From: Bacteroidales bacterium Bact_13
GTDB taxonomy: Bacteria > Bacteroidota > Bacteroidia > Bacteroidales > UBA932
NCBI GenBank assembly: GCA_001602845.1
Contig: LUZE01000145.1
Span: forward strand, 1-57,376
Reading direction: 5' to 3'
DNA: 57,376 nt
Shown: piece by piece, positions 8,929-16,629 of the stretch
How the letters are laid out: each line of letters opens with the position of its first letter
Numbering within the stretch: the stretch's first letter is position 1
The notes under the pieces: generated by a model
The model's database searches: none
What the model was told of the DNA's origin: nothing
Seen by the model: the letters and a program-made list of their open reading frames with translations, nothing else
Made by a program: the position numbers and the translations under genes

Positions 8929-10118
8929 GGGCGTTCCTCCAGGTATTGTTTGACAGCCGCCACCAGTGCCTCATTTTCTACTGCCGTCTGCGTAGCGATA
9001 CGGAAGTGGCCGGCGTCGAGTCCTTCGAAGTTCGAGGCGTCGCGGATCAGGATACCATGCCGTTCAGCGAGCCATTGCTTGAGGTCAGCGGCGCTGCCTT
9101 CTGCCAGGTGGCAGAGGAAGAAATGGGTTTGGGTCGGCTCGGCCGACAGGCCGGGCAAGGCGTTCAGGGCTTCGCGAAGCCGCCGGGTCTCGGCGAGCAG
9201 GGCATCAAGGTTGATGAGGCCGGTGTCGGGGTGTTCACAGAGATACAGGCCGGCTTCGATGGCCAGTGCATTAACGCTCCAGGGCATGCGCACGGCGCGG
9301 ATTCTTTCGATCAGCGCCGGGTTAGCGGTGACGTATCCGAGGCGCAGGCCGGGGATGGCGTAGCGTTTGGTCATCGAATGGAGTTGCACGACGTTCGGAT
9401 AGCGGACGGCTTCTGCGGCCGTTAGCAGGGGTTCTTTGGTGAAGAATCCATACGACTGGTCGATGACGAACACCGTCTCCGGATTCTCTTCGATGGCCGC
9501 CACAATCTGCTCCTTCGGCAGGACGCTTCCCGTCGGATTGTTCGGATTACACAACCACATAGTCATGCCCGGCTTGACCGGGCATCTCTCCGCTCGCTCC
9601 GCTCTTCCGGTTTCCGATTCGTTCGCCGATGCTCCAGGCGCAACCGGAACCGGTCGTTGCTGCGGGCTCTCGCCCCGACCGAACCGCGGTTGCTCCACCA
9701 GGCCCTCGCACGGCTCTCTCATCGGGCAATCCTCATCGCTACGCTCGCTTTGCATAAGCCAGAGCAGCGGAGCGAGCGCCACAGAGTGGGAATAGAGGGT
9801 GCAGGCGTCGGCGTATTCGTTGAAGGTGGGTTGAAGGATCGTCGTGCGGGCGCCGGCGAAGGCGTGGGCGGTCAGGTAGATGGCTTCGGTGGCGCCGTTG
9901 GTCACGCAGACGGCGGCGGGATCGATGCCCAGACGGCCGGCAAGAGCGCGCTCGAGCGAGTAGGGCTCCGGCTCCGGATAACGACCGATTGCATCAAGCC
10001 GCTGGCGCAGATGCGCCTTCAGCGGCTCCAGATCCACGTGCGCATACACATTGGAACTGAAATTCGCCAGTATCGGGCGCCCGAACCGGAATGCATCGTC
10101 GCCGTGTCCCTGAATCAT
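8925..10118 (-). CDS. cobD: L-threonine-O-3-phosphate decarboxylase (cobalamin), with in-frame repeat insert
   Basis: A 397-residue PLP-dependent aminotransferase-fold enzyme that makes (R)-1-amino-2-propanol phosphate for the corrin side chain. Visible features: NGATEAIYL, NPNNPTG, IDQSYGFF, and the PLP lysine in SMTKRYAIPGLRLGY. The family usually has 330-360 residues. The excess is an insert at about residues 116-186, between the SVALAPL strand and WLCNPNNPTG. The insert contains the repeat peptide [13 protein letters not shown] and ends in CPVKPGMT from the short palindrome. The insert keeps the frame. The ATG at 10118 overlaps the cobQ stop (ATGA), which decides the start. Whether the insert is tolerated is unknown. 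Confidence 0.9.
   Translation of the reverse strand: MIQGHGDDAFRFGRPILANFSSNVYAHVDLEPLKAHLRQRLDAIGRYPEPEPYSLERALAGRLGIDPAAVCVTNGATEAIYLTAHAFAGARTTILQPTFNEYADACTLYSHSVALAPLLWLMQSERSDEDCPMREPCEGLVEQPRFGRGESPQQRPVPVAPGASANESETGRAERAERCPVKPGMTMWLCNPNNPTGSVLPKEQIVAAIEENPETVFVIDQSYGFFTKEPLLTAAEAVRYPNVVQLHSMTKRYAIPGLRLGYVTANPALIERIRAVRMPWSVNALAIEAGLYLCEHPDTGLINLDALLAETRRLREALNALPGLSAEPTQTHFFLCHLAEGSAADLKQWLAERHGILIRDASNFEGLDAGHFRIATQTAVENEALVAAVKQYLEERP
9561..9773 (-). repeat. In-frame coding repeat insert in cobD
   Basis: About 213 bases with no counterpart in the enzyme family. From right to left on the plus strand it holds the 71-base core (9634-9704), a GCTCGCTCCGCTC segment and the palindrome ATGCCCGG-CTTGA-CCGGGCAT (9565-9585). 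The core is 69/71 identical to 12054-12124 in pduO. CGCTCGCTCCGCT at 9591-9603 is exactly inverted at 9766-9778, so the insert may be bounded by 13-base inverted repeats. Boundaries are inferred from the protein, not from an empty site. Confidence 0.8.
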
Positions 10119-11603
10119 CGTTTCCCCCGTAAGATGTCGTAAAGTAGCGGCACGTCCATGTATTTGCGCACATGGGCGGCCAGCTTGTCGTATTGTTCTT
10201 CCTTGAAGGCGTGATAATCGAAGGACGTGGCCGCCTTCGCGAGCTTGCCGCTGTGCGGCGCCAGCAGCCGGTCGATGAAAGTCGGGTTGTCGAGGATGCC
10301 GTGGATGTAGGTGCCCATGCACTTTTCATCCACGAAACAGCCGTCCCCCTGGCCGTCCTCCAGTCGGTTCAGCGGCGTAAACGCACTTCCTTCCACGGGC
10401 AGGGTCTTGCCCATGTGGATCTCATAACCTTCCATCGTCGCACCTGAACTGCCGGCGGCCGTGAAACGGACCTGGCGCGTCACCTTCTCGCCCAGCATCT
10501 CCGTCACCATCGGCAGCAGGCCCAGGCCGGGCATTGCCTCAATGGTGCCTTCCACGTGGTGCGGGTCGCGGATCTGCGTGCCCATCATCTGGTAGCCGCC
10601 GCAGACGCCCAGTACCGTGGCACCTTCGCGGCGGGCGCGCAGGATGGCCTGGGCCACGCCGTTGCGCCGCAGTTCGTACAGGTCGTCGAGCGTGCTCTTG
10701 CTGCCCGGCAGGATAAGGATGTCGGCCTTGGCCAGTTCATCCACGTTGTTGCTGTAGAAGAGATGGACGCGCGGATCACGCTCCAGGACGTTGAAATCCG
10801 TGAAGTTGCTGATGTGGCGCAGCAGCACCACCGCCACATTGATTTTGCCCCGCTGTGCCGCGGCGCTCTTGGCGGCCAGGGCCACCGAATCTTCTTCTTC
10901 GATGTGGATGTCGTGGTAATAGGGCACGACGCCCAGCACAGGGATTCCGCAGAGGTCTTCGAGCATCTTCCTGCCTTCTTCGAAGAGCCGAAGGTCGCCG
11001 CGGAACTTGTTGATGAGGATGCCCTTCACGTATTTGCGCTCTTCGGGCCGCAGGAGCATGATCGAGCCGTACACGCTGGCAAAGACGCCGCCCCGGTCAA
11101 TATCGCCCACCAACAGTATGTCGGCGCCGGCATGCATGGCCATCGGCACGTTGACCAGGTCGCTGTTTGATTTCGGCCAGGCTGCCGGCACCTTCCATGA
11201 CGATGGGGTTGTGGCGGGCGGCGAGCCGGTCGTAAGCGGCATAGACAGCTTCCCGGAGCTCCTCGCGGCCTTCCTTCCGGAAATAGTCGTAGGCGTCGCG
11301 GTTGCCGATGGGGCGGCCGTTGAGCACGACCTGGGAGGTATGGTCGCTCTGGGGCTTGAGCAGCAGCGGGTTCATGTCGGTATGGCACGGGATGCCGGCG
11401 GCTTCGGCCTGGACGGCCTGGGCGCGGCCGATCTCGAGTCCTTCGGGGGTGGCGAAGGAGTTGAGGGCCATATTCTGGGCCTTGAAGGGTGCGGGGTTAT
11501 AGCCGTCCTGCCGGAAGATGCGGCAGAGGGCCGTGGCCAGGATACTCTTGCCGACGTCGCTGCCGGTTCCGGCGAGCATCACGGGATGGAGTCGTTCCTT
11601 CAT
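10115..11603 (-). pseudogene. cobQ: Cobyric acid synthase, broken by a one-base frameshift
   Basis: CobQ (CbiP) amidates four side chains of adenosylcobyrinic diamide. The two halves are in different frames. The first (from ATG 11603) gives [12 protein letters not shown] (ATPase P-loop), AQNMALNS and [12 protein letters not shown]. The second gives [18 protein letters not shown], then DIDRGGVF, and the glutaminase-type GVCGGYQMMG and GTYIHGILDNP. The switch falls in the AAA at 11166-11168 (TTT on the plus strand): removing one A restores EIN-SDLVN, as the family has, and a 495-residue protein of normal length. Both halves are otherwise well conserved, so this is either a very recent mutation or a homopolymer error in the sequence. 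It overlaps its neighbours by ATGA at both ends. Confidence 0.88.
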
Positions 11604-12331
11604 TTCTGGTTCTTGTAGGCGAAGGCTTTCCAGCGTTCTTCGGGCCAGTCCTGCCGGGTGAGTTCGCAGCGGGCCATGACGAACAGGAGGTCGGAGAGGC
11701 GGTTGATGTATTTCAGGACGTCTTCGGGGACAGGGTCCTGGCGGTTGAGTGTCCAGAGGCGGCGTTCGGCGCGGCGGCAGACGGCGCGGGCGAGTTGGAG
11801 CTGGGCGGCGAGGGGTGTGCCGCCGGGCAACAGGAAATGGAGGCTGGGGCCGCTGGCTTCTGTGAGGGCGTCCATGGTGGCTTCGATATGGGCGACGAGG
11901 TTTTCGGGCAGGGCATTGGGGTTTTTCTGGCGCTCCGCCGAGGGTGTAGCCACGAGGCTCATGACGGTCATCAGGTTCTTCTGTGCCTCATACAGGATGG
12001 CGTCGATCGACGCTCGCTCCGCTCTGTCGGATTGCTGTGAGTGAGGCTCTGCCCCAGGCGCAACCGGAGCCGGTCGTTGCTGCGAGCTCTCGCCCCGACC
12101 GAACCGCGGTTGCTCCACCAGGCCGGCGCACGCCTCACTCACCGGAATGCCTCCCTCGCTACACTCGCTATCAGGGCACATCAGCATAGAGCGGATGAGG
12201 CCAAGGTGGCAGTTGAGTTCGTCGAGGTCGCCGTTGGCTTCGATGCGGGGGTCGTCTTTGGGGACGCGGGTGCCGCCGTGGATGCCGGTGGTTCCGGCAT
12301 CTCCGGTGCGGGTATAGATGCGGTTGGCCAT
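11600..12331 (-). CDS. pduO: PduO-type ATP:cob(I)alamin adenosyltransferase, with in-frame repeat insert
   Basis: A 243-residue enzyme that transfers the adenosyl group of ATP to Co(I) corrinoids. The N-terminal [10 protein letters not shown] and later [12 protein letters not shown], then LYEAQKNLM and [20 protein letters not shown], identify the PduO/EutT-like family. The family usually has about 185-195 residues. Residues about 51-108 are extra, splitting LIRSML from DAILYEAQ; they carry [13 protein letters not shown] and RAER like the cobD insert. The frame is kept throughout. The stop overlaps the cobQ ATG (ATGA), and the gene starts 10 bases after the nucleoside hydrolase stop, so it is an internal operon gene. 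Confidence 0.9.
   Translation of the reverse strand: MANRIYTRTGDAGTTGIHGGTRVPKDDPRIEANGDLDELNCHLGLIRSMLMCPDSECSEGGIPVSEACAGLVEQPRFGRGESSQQRPAPVAPGAEPHSQQSDRAERASIDAILYEAQKNLMTVMSLVATPSAERQKNPNALPENLVAHIEATMDALTEASGPSLHFLLPGGTPLAAQLQLARAVCRRAERRLWTLNRQDPVPEDVLKYINRLSDLLFVMARCELTRQDWPEERWKAFAYKNQK
12008..12181 (-). repeat. In-frame coding repeat insert in pduO
   Basis: About 174 bases inside pduO. The core 12054-12124 is identical to the cobD copy at 69 of 71 positions and is read in the same frame. The segment CGCTCGCTCCGCTCT at 12011-12025 is shared with 9591-9605, and TCGCTACxCTCGCT lies at the far end in both. The sequence between these shared parts differs, so the element is modular. Confidence 0.8.
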
Positions 12332-12341
12332 CGTCGCAGGG

Positions 12342-13706
12342 TTAGTGCTGGATGGCCATCAGGCGGATGTATTTCAAGACGATGTCACACCAGACGGGGT
12401 CACCGGGTTCCTGGTAGCGGCAGTTGCCGTTCGGGTCGGGGGTGAAGAGGGTTTCGCCTTTGGGGGTGAGGGTGACCCAGCCGCGTTCGGAGAGTTTGTA
12501 GAGGTCGTCACCCTCGACGGCGTTGATCACGGCCTGCGGGTCCCACATCTTCTGGCCGGTGTCGCAGTTCAGGAACTGGTAGGTCCATTTGATGGGATGG
12601 CAGTCGGTCCAGTTCAGGTCGGCAATGACCTGTTCCGGCCTGTAGTCGAGCGGGTCGCCGACCTCACCGGGCGAGAACACCACGTCAACCTCTTTCGGCA
12701 GCAGCTCGAAGAACTTGAGTGAGAAGTCGATGGCCTGCAGGAAGTTATAATCGGGTTCGACGGCTTTGCCGAACACGCCGCCCATCGCGTAGATGGCCTT
12801 CACCTTCGTGCGGACCAGGTCGACGCCGTTGAGCGGGGAATACTCGTCCGGACCGGATTCGAGCAGGCGTGCCAGCGAGGTGACGAAGCCGATGGAGGCG
12901 ATGGTCACCGATTTGTCGGGCTGCTCGGACAGGAGCTTGCGGTACAGTTTGTAGGCTTCCATGTACGATCCGTCGTCACCGATCGAACGCTTGAACATAA
13001 GTTCGGAATCGACCGTGCGGGCGTAAGCCAGGTTGTGGTAGGGGATCCACACCGGCGGATGTTTCACGCCGTTGGTTTCCAGGCCGATGGGGATGTCGGG
13101 ATAGCCGTAGTAGAGGTTCATCGCATCGACGATGTCGGCGTTGGACTTGCCCATCCGGTCCACGATGACGCCGAGGAGCTGGCAACGCTGCATTTCCATG
13201 TAGCGGTAGAGCATCATCAGGGCGAAGAGGTCGTCGGTCGAGGAGCCCATGTCGGTGTCGAGGATGATGCGGATGTCTTCCTGCTCGTAGTTGCTCTTCA
13301 CGTTGATGCCCTTGGCCAGGTCATACACGGTATGCTGCTGGTTCTCCCGGGCGAAAGCCAGCGCTGCGGCCAGGCTGTCTTCCGGGAAGATGATGGTGCT
13401 GTCGAAATAATACTTGTCTTCCAGGGGGTCGTACCAGCCGCCCACGATGTTGTTGTGGGCATGGGCGTGCTTGATGACGGCCGGCAGGCTCTTCTTGTCG
13501 AAGCTGTTCTGGGTGGCGATATACGATACGGCCAGGCCCTGGGTGGGCTGGCGGAGCGAATCGAGGCTGAGCGTGAAGCCTTCGGGGTACATCTGGCCCA
13601 TCGCCCAGATGACGCTTACAAGTTCTTTGTCGGAAACCCGCTGCTGGGCCTGTCCTGCGAAGGGGATCATCAGCAGCAGTGCGAGAAGAAGTGCAGTTTT
13701 TTTCAT
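12342..13706 (-). CDS. Exported nucleoside hydrolase-like protein with N-terminal extra domain
   Basis: A 454-residue protein with a signal peptide (MKKTALLLALLL...GQAQQ). Residues about 145-445 resemble the inosine-uridine nucleoside hydrolase family: ILDTDMGSSTDDLFAL holds the metal-binding DTD...DD, but with extra residues compared with the standard DTDPGxDD. Residues about 25-130 (GFTLSLDSL, AVSYIATQNSF, GGWYD, YYFDSTIIF) form a separate domain that I associate with uncharacterised Bacteroidetes and mobile-element proteins; its function is unknown. It heads the pduO-cobQ-cobD-cbiB operon 10 bases before pduO. A link to base salvage for the cobalamin lower ligand is only an inference. The ATG at 13706 is chosen over a TTG three codons upstream. 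Confidence 0.75.
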   Translation of the reverse strand: MKKTALLLALLLMIPFAGQAQQRVSDKELVSVIWAMGQMYPEGFTLSLDSLRQPTQGLAVSYIATQNSFDKKSLPAVIKHAHAHNNIVGGWYDPLEDKYYFDSTIIFPEDSLAAALAFARENQQHTVYDLAKGINVKSNYEQEDIRIILDTDMGSSTDDLFALMMLYRYMEMQRCQLLGVIVDRMGKSNADIVDAMNLYYGYPDIPIGLETNGVKHPPVWIPYHNLAYARTVDSELMFKRSIGDDGSYMEAYKLYRKLLSEQPDKSVTIASIGFVTSLARLLESGPDEYSPLNGVDLVRTKVKAIYAMGGVFGKAVEPDYNFLQAIDFSLKFFELLPKEVDVVFSPGEVGDPLDYRPEQVIADLNWTDCHPIKWTYQFLNCDTGQKMWDPQAVINAVEGDDLYKLSERGWVTLTPKGETLFTPDPNGNCRYQEPGDPVWCDIVLKYIRLMAIQH

Positions 13707-13746
13707 ATCGGTCAAAAGTTTGTTCCGTAGAGGTGAGATTAATTCT

Positions 13747-13754
13747 CAAAGATA
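13747..13754 (-). promoter_or_regulatory. -7 promoter element, pduO-cbiB operon
   Basis: TATCTTTG on the minus strand, 40 bases upstream of the nucleoside hydrolase ATG. It is the only good promoter seen ahead of the minus-strand cobalamin operon. No cobalamin-riboswitch-like structure could be recognised in the 83-base gap. Confidence 0.55.
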
Positions 13755-13789
13755 CGAAAAAACTGCAAAATTCCGCGCATTCCGGGCCG

Positions 13790-15082
13790 TCAGGAATCGA
13801 GGATTTTCTTGTAGGGGCGGATCATGCCTTCGGACATCTTGCCGCCCATCTTCGCTTTCAACTTCTTGTTGTTCATCATCCCGCCGACGAGGTACATGCT
13901 CAGCGACGTCTTCCAGCGCTTCTGCGGGAAGTCGTACTGGCCGTGGCTCTTGAAGAACTTGTGGTCCGCGCGCATGAGCCCGCGCATCTGGTAGATCAGG
14001 TCGCGGAAGATCTTCATGCCGCCCACGCCCAGGAAGTTCTGGGGCGGCGTGTACGTGTGATCCAGGGCGTAACAGAGCGTGTTGGAGAGCGTTTCCACAT
14101 TGTGCTTCCAGTCGCCTTCGTCGCTGGCTACGCCGGCCAGGAAGTTGCCGCCCACCTGGGCGCGGGCTTCCAGTAGCAGGCGCAGGTTCTCCTCCCGGGA
14201 ATAAGCGCCTTCCACCAGGTAACCGAAGGGCGTGCCCATGGTCACCGTGCGGTGCCCGTTGCAGAACTGGCGGTCGTCGTACATCTTGAAGCGGGCGCCC
14301 ATGGAGTGGTCCTGAATGCGGAAGGCGTAGAGGATGGCGTCGTGCTTGTGGATGGTGTTCCGCAGGAAGTCGTCGAAGCCGTCCTTGTACACGCACTTGC
14401 CAGTAGCGGCGCAGCTGAAGCAGCTCAGGCAGCCGCCCTGGAAGGGGAAGTCCTCGATGTTGATGACGTCGCAGGCGTACGGGAATACGGCCGTGAAATG
14501 GTCGATCATTTCTTTCAGCCGCGTGTCGTCGGGCAGCAGGTCGGTGACGATGACGGCTTTCTTCGCCGTGTCCTTTTCCGTGACGGGGCTAGCCGGTGCC
14601 GAATCGCCGCCCTGCATCTGCCATAGCACGAGATCCAGCCAGTCCGTGGCCTGTTTTTGCCCTTTTTCGGTCAGGATGTCCTCCATGTCGGCCGACAGGC
14701 CTTCCAGGCAGCGGATTCCCAGATCGGCGCAGTTGTCGCGGATGAAGCGGTGGGCCGTGATGTCGTAGAAATGCTTCGACGTGCTGACCTGTGTGGCGGC
14801 CTTGCCGGAGAAATCCTCGCCGGAGGCCTTCATCAGCTCGATGAAGCGGTGCAGCTGGTACGGCACGAGGAAGGTGTACACGGGGTAGCAGAAGACAATG
14901 AGGTCGGCGGCGTGCAGGGCTGCCAGGGCGGGGGAGAAGTCCTTCTCGAGGGCCTTGATCTTCTGACCGGCGTTCAGGTAGCTGAATTTCAGTTGCGGGA
15001 AGTGTTTTTCCAGATACAAGCAGGTATGCAGCGTGATGGAGTCGTTACCTTTCGGGCTTCCAACAATGACGAGAATGTTCAT
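13790..15082 (-). CDS. Two-domain flavodoxin / iron-sulfur flavoprotein-like oxidoreductase
   Basis: A 430-residue protein made of two NADPH-dependent FMN reductase-like halves. The first (about 1-165) begins MNILVIVGSPKGNDS, the FMN phosphate loop, with FCYPVYTFLVPYQ. The second (from about 180) has an iron-sulfur-flavoprotein-type cysteine cluster GGCLSCFSC..GKC near residue 213, then MGTPFGYLVEG. A cytoplasmic flavin (and possibly [4Fe-4S]) electron carrier is likely. It lies head-to-head with the corrin-ring operon and just upstream of the pduO operon. Co(II) corrinoid reduction ahead of adenosylation is a reasonable guess, not shown by the sequence. Confidence 0.78.
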   Translation of the reverse strand: MNILVIVGSPKGNDSITLHTCLYLEKHFPQLKFSYLNAGQKIKALEKDFSPALAALHAADLIVFCYPVYTFLVPYQLHRFIELMKASGEDFSGKAATQVSTSKHFYDITAHRFIRDNCADLGIRCLEGLSADMEDILTEKGQKQATDWLDLVLWQMQGGDSAPASPVTEKDTAKKAVIVTDLLPDDTRLKEMIDHFTAVFPYACDVINIEDFPFQGGCLSCFSCAATGKCVYKDGFDDFLRNTIHKHDAILYAFRIQDHSMGARFKMYDDRQFCNGHRTVTMGTPFGYLVEGAYSREENLRLLLEARAQVGGNFLAGVASDEGDWKHNVETLSNTLCYALDHTYTPPQNFLGVGGMKIFRDLIYQMRGLMRADHKFFKSHGQYDFPQKRWKTSLSMYLVGGMMNNKKLKAKMGGKMSEGMIRPYKKILDS

Positions 15083-15101
15083 GATGATTGTTTCGTTTCT
15101 A

Positions 15102-15109
15102 CAAAGATA
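15102..15109 (-). promoter_or_regulatory. -7 promoter element, flavoprotein gene
   Basis: TATCTTTG on the minus strand, 19 bases before the ATG at 15082. It diverges from the cbiH-cbiC promoter about 100 bases away. Confidence 0.55.
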
Positions 15110-15205
15110 CGAATAAAGTTCGCTTCGCTGCTCTGTTTTTCGTCCCGCTCGCAGAAAAAATGCTCACGGTTCCGAAAAATCACCCGCAGCTCGCTCACTT
15201 TTTAT

Positions 15206-15213
15206 TATATTTG
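15206..15213 (+). promoter_or_regulatory. -7 promoter element, corrin-ring operon
   Basis: TATATTTG six bases before the ATG at 15220. If the usual Bacteroidetes spacing holds, the long cbi transcript starts at or next to its start codon, leaving no room for a 5' riboswitch. Confidence 0.6.
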
Positions 15214-15219
15214 TAAGAT

Positions 15220-16629
15220 ATGAGCAAAGCGAAGATTTTTGTGGCCGGGATCGGGCCGGGAAGTGCGGGCGACGTGACGCCCGCGGTGCTCGAGGCCATC
15301 CGTCAGTCCGATGTCATCATCGGCTATAAATATTATTTCCAGTTCGTCGAGCCGTATGTGTCTCCCGGGGCGGAGTGTGTGGACACGGGCATGAAGAAGG
15401 AGCGCGAGCGGGCGGAAGAGGCCTTTGTGCGGGCGGAACAGGGGAAGACGGTATGCGTGGTCAGTTCCGGCGACGCGGGCATCTACGGCATGGCACCGCT
15501 GATCTGGGAGATGAAACGCGAACGCGGCAGCGACGTCGAGATCGAGGTGCTGCCGGGCATCAGCGCTTTCCAGAAAGCCGCCTCGCTGCTCGGTGCGCCC
15601 ATCGGCCACGACTTGTGCATCATCTCGCTCTCCGACCTGATGACACCCTGGGAAAAGATAGAAAGGCGCATCCGTGCCGCCGCCGTGGCCGATTTCATCA
15701 CGGCGGTCTACAATCCCAAGAGCAACGGCCGCTACTGGCAGCTGTACCGCCTGCAGGAGATCTTCCTGCAGCACCGTGACCCCGCCACGCCGGTGGGCTT
15801 TGTCCGCCAGGCAGGCCGCGACGACCAGGAGGTGACCCTGACCACGCTCGGTGACTTCGACCCGGAAGCCGTGGACATGTTCACCGTGGTGCTCATCGGC
15901 AACTCGCAGTCCTACTGCTTTGAAGGGAAGTTCATCACGCCGCGCGGCTATTACCGCGAAGACCGCGAAGAAGGCGCGAAAGGCATCGGGCAGGAGATCA
16001 TGATCGAGAGCTTCCGTACGATCGAAAAGGAACTGCGCCATCCCGATATCCCGCTTGGCTGCAAATGGCCGCTGCTGCACGCCATCCATACCACGGCCGA
16101 CTTCGATATGGAGAACATCCTGCGCGTTGATGAAGGAGCGGTCGAATCGCTCTACGCCGGCTTCGCGGAAGGCCGCATCAAGACCATCGTGACCGACGTG
16201 ACCATGGCCGCTTCGGGCATCCGGAAGGGCGCCCTGCAGCGGCTCGGCGCGGAAGTGAAATGCTATCTCTCCGATCCGCGCGTTGCGGAAATGGCGGCAG
16301 AAAAGGGGATTACGCGTACCCAGGCGGGCATCCGGCTGGCCGTGGAGGAGCATCCCGACGCCCTCTACGTATTTGGCAACGCCCCCACCGCGCTGATGGA
16401 GCTCTGCGACCTGGTCCGGAAGGGAAAGGCCCGTCCTGCCGGCATCATCGCCGCCCCGGTGGGCTTCGTCCACGTGCGCGAGAGCAAGCACATGGTCAAG
16501 CCGTTCCGGCAGATTCCCAAACTGATCGTGGAAGGCCGGAAAGGCGGCAGCAACCTGGCCGCGACGCTGGTCAATTCGATTCTTTGCTTCAATGACGCCG
16601 AAGCACTAAAACCCGGCCGCGATGTGTAA
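15220..16629 (+). CDS. Bifunctional precorrin-3B C17-methyltransferase / precorrin-8X methylmutase (CbiH-CbiC)
   Basis: A 469-residue fusion. Residues 1-250 are a tetrapyrrole methylase (CbiH/CobJ): FVAGIGPGSAGDVTP, VVSSGDAGIYGMA, VLPGISAFQKAA, AVYNPKSNGR. Residues from about 257 are CbiC/CobH, which moves the C11 methyl to C12: FRTIEKEL, VTDVTMAASGIRK, and AAPVGFVHVRESK with the methylmutase histidine region. Such fusions are known in Bacteroidetes. The stop overlaps the next start by 8 bases. First gene of the plus-strand ring operon. No repeat insert is present in this gene. Confidence 0.94.
   Translation: MSKAKIFVAGIGPGSAGDVTPAVLEAIRQSDVIIGYKYYFQFVEPYVSPGAECVDTGMKKERERAEEAFVRAEQGKTVCVVSSGDAGIYGMAPLIWEMKRERGSDVEIEVLPGISAFQKAASLLGAPIGHDLCIISLSDLMTPWEKIERRIRAAAVADFITAVYNPKSNGRYWQLYRLQEIFLQHRDPATPVGFVRQAGRDDQEVTLTTLGDFDPEAVDMFTVVLIGNSQSYCFEGKFITPRGYYREDREEGAKGIGQEIMIESFRTIEKELRHPDIPLGCKWPLLHAIHTTADFDMENILRVDEGAVESLYAGFAEGRIKTIVTDVTMAASGIRKGALQRLGAEVKCYLSDPRVAEMAAEKGITRTQAGIRLAVEEHPDALYVFGNAPTALMELCDLVRKGKARPAGIIAAPVGFVHVRESKHMVKPFRQIPKLIVEGRKGGSNLAATLVNSILCFNDAEALKPGRDV

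Noticed and set aside
11160-11175. Programmed frameshift in cobQ
   Set aside because: The site AAATCAAACAG lacks a standard slippery heptamer and no strong following stem was seen. A simple one-base insertion explains it better.
9561-12181. Coding inserts in cobD and pduO as inteins
   Set aside because: They are only about 60-70 residues, lack the N-terminal Cys/Ser and C-terminal His-Asn splice motifs, and share a simple repeat peptide.
15083-15219. Possible cobalamin riboswitch ahead of the ring operon
   Set aside because: The gap is short, no B12-box-like sequence or multi-helix layout was recognised, and the -7 box lies six bases before the ATG.
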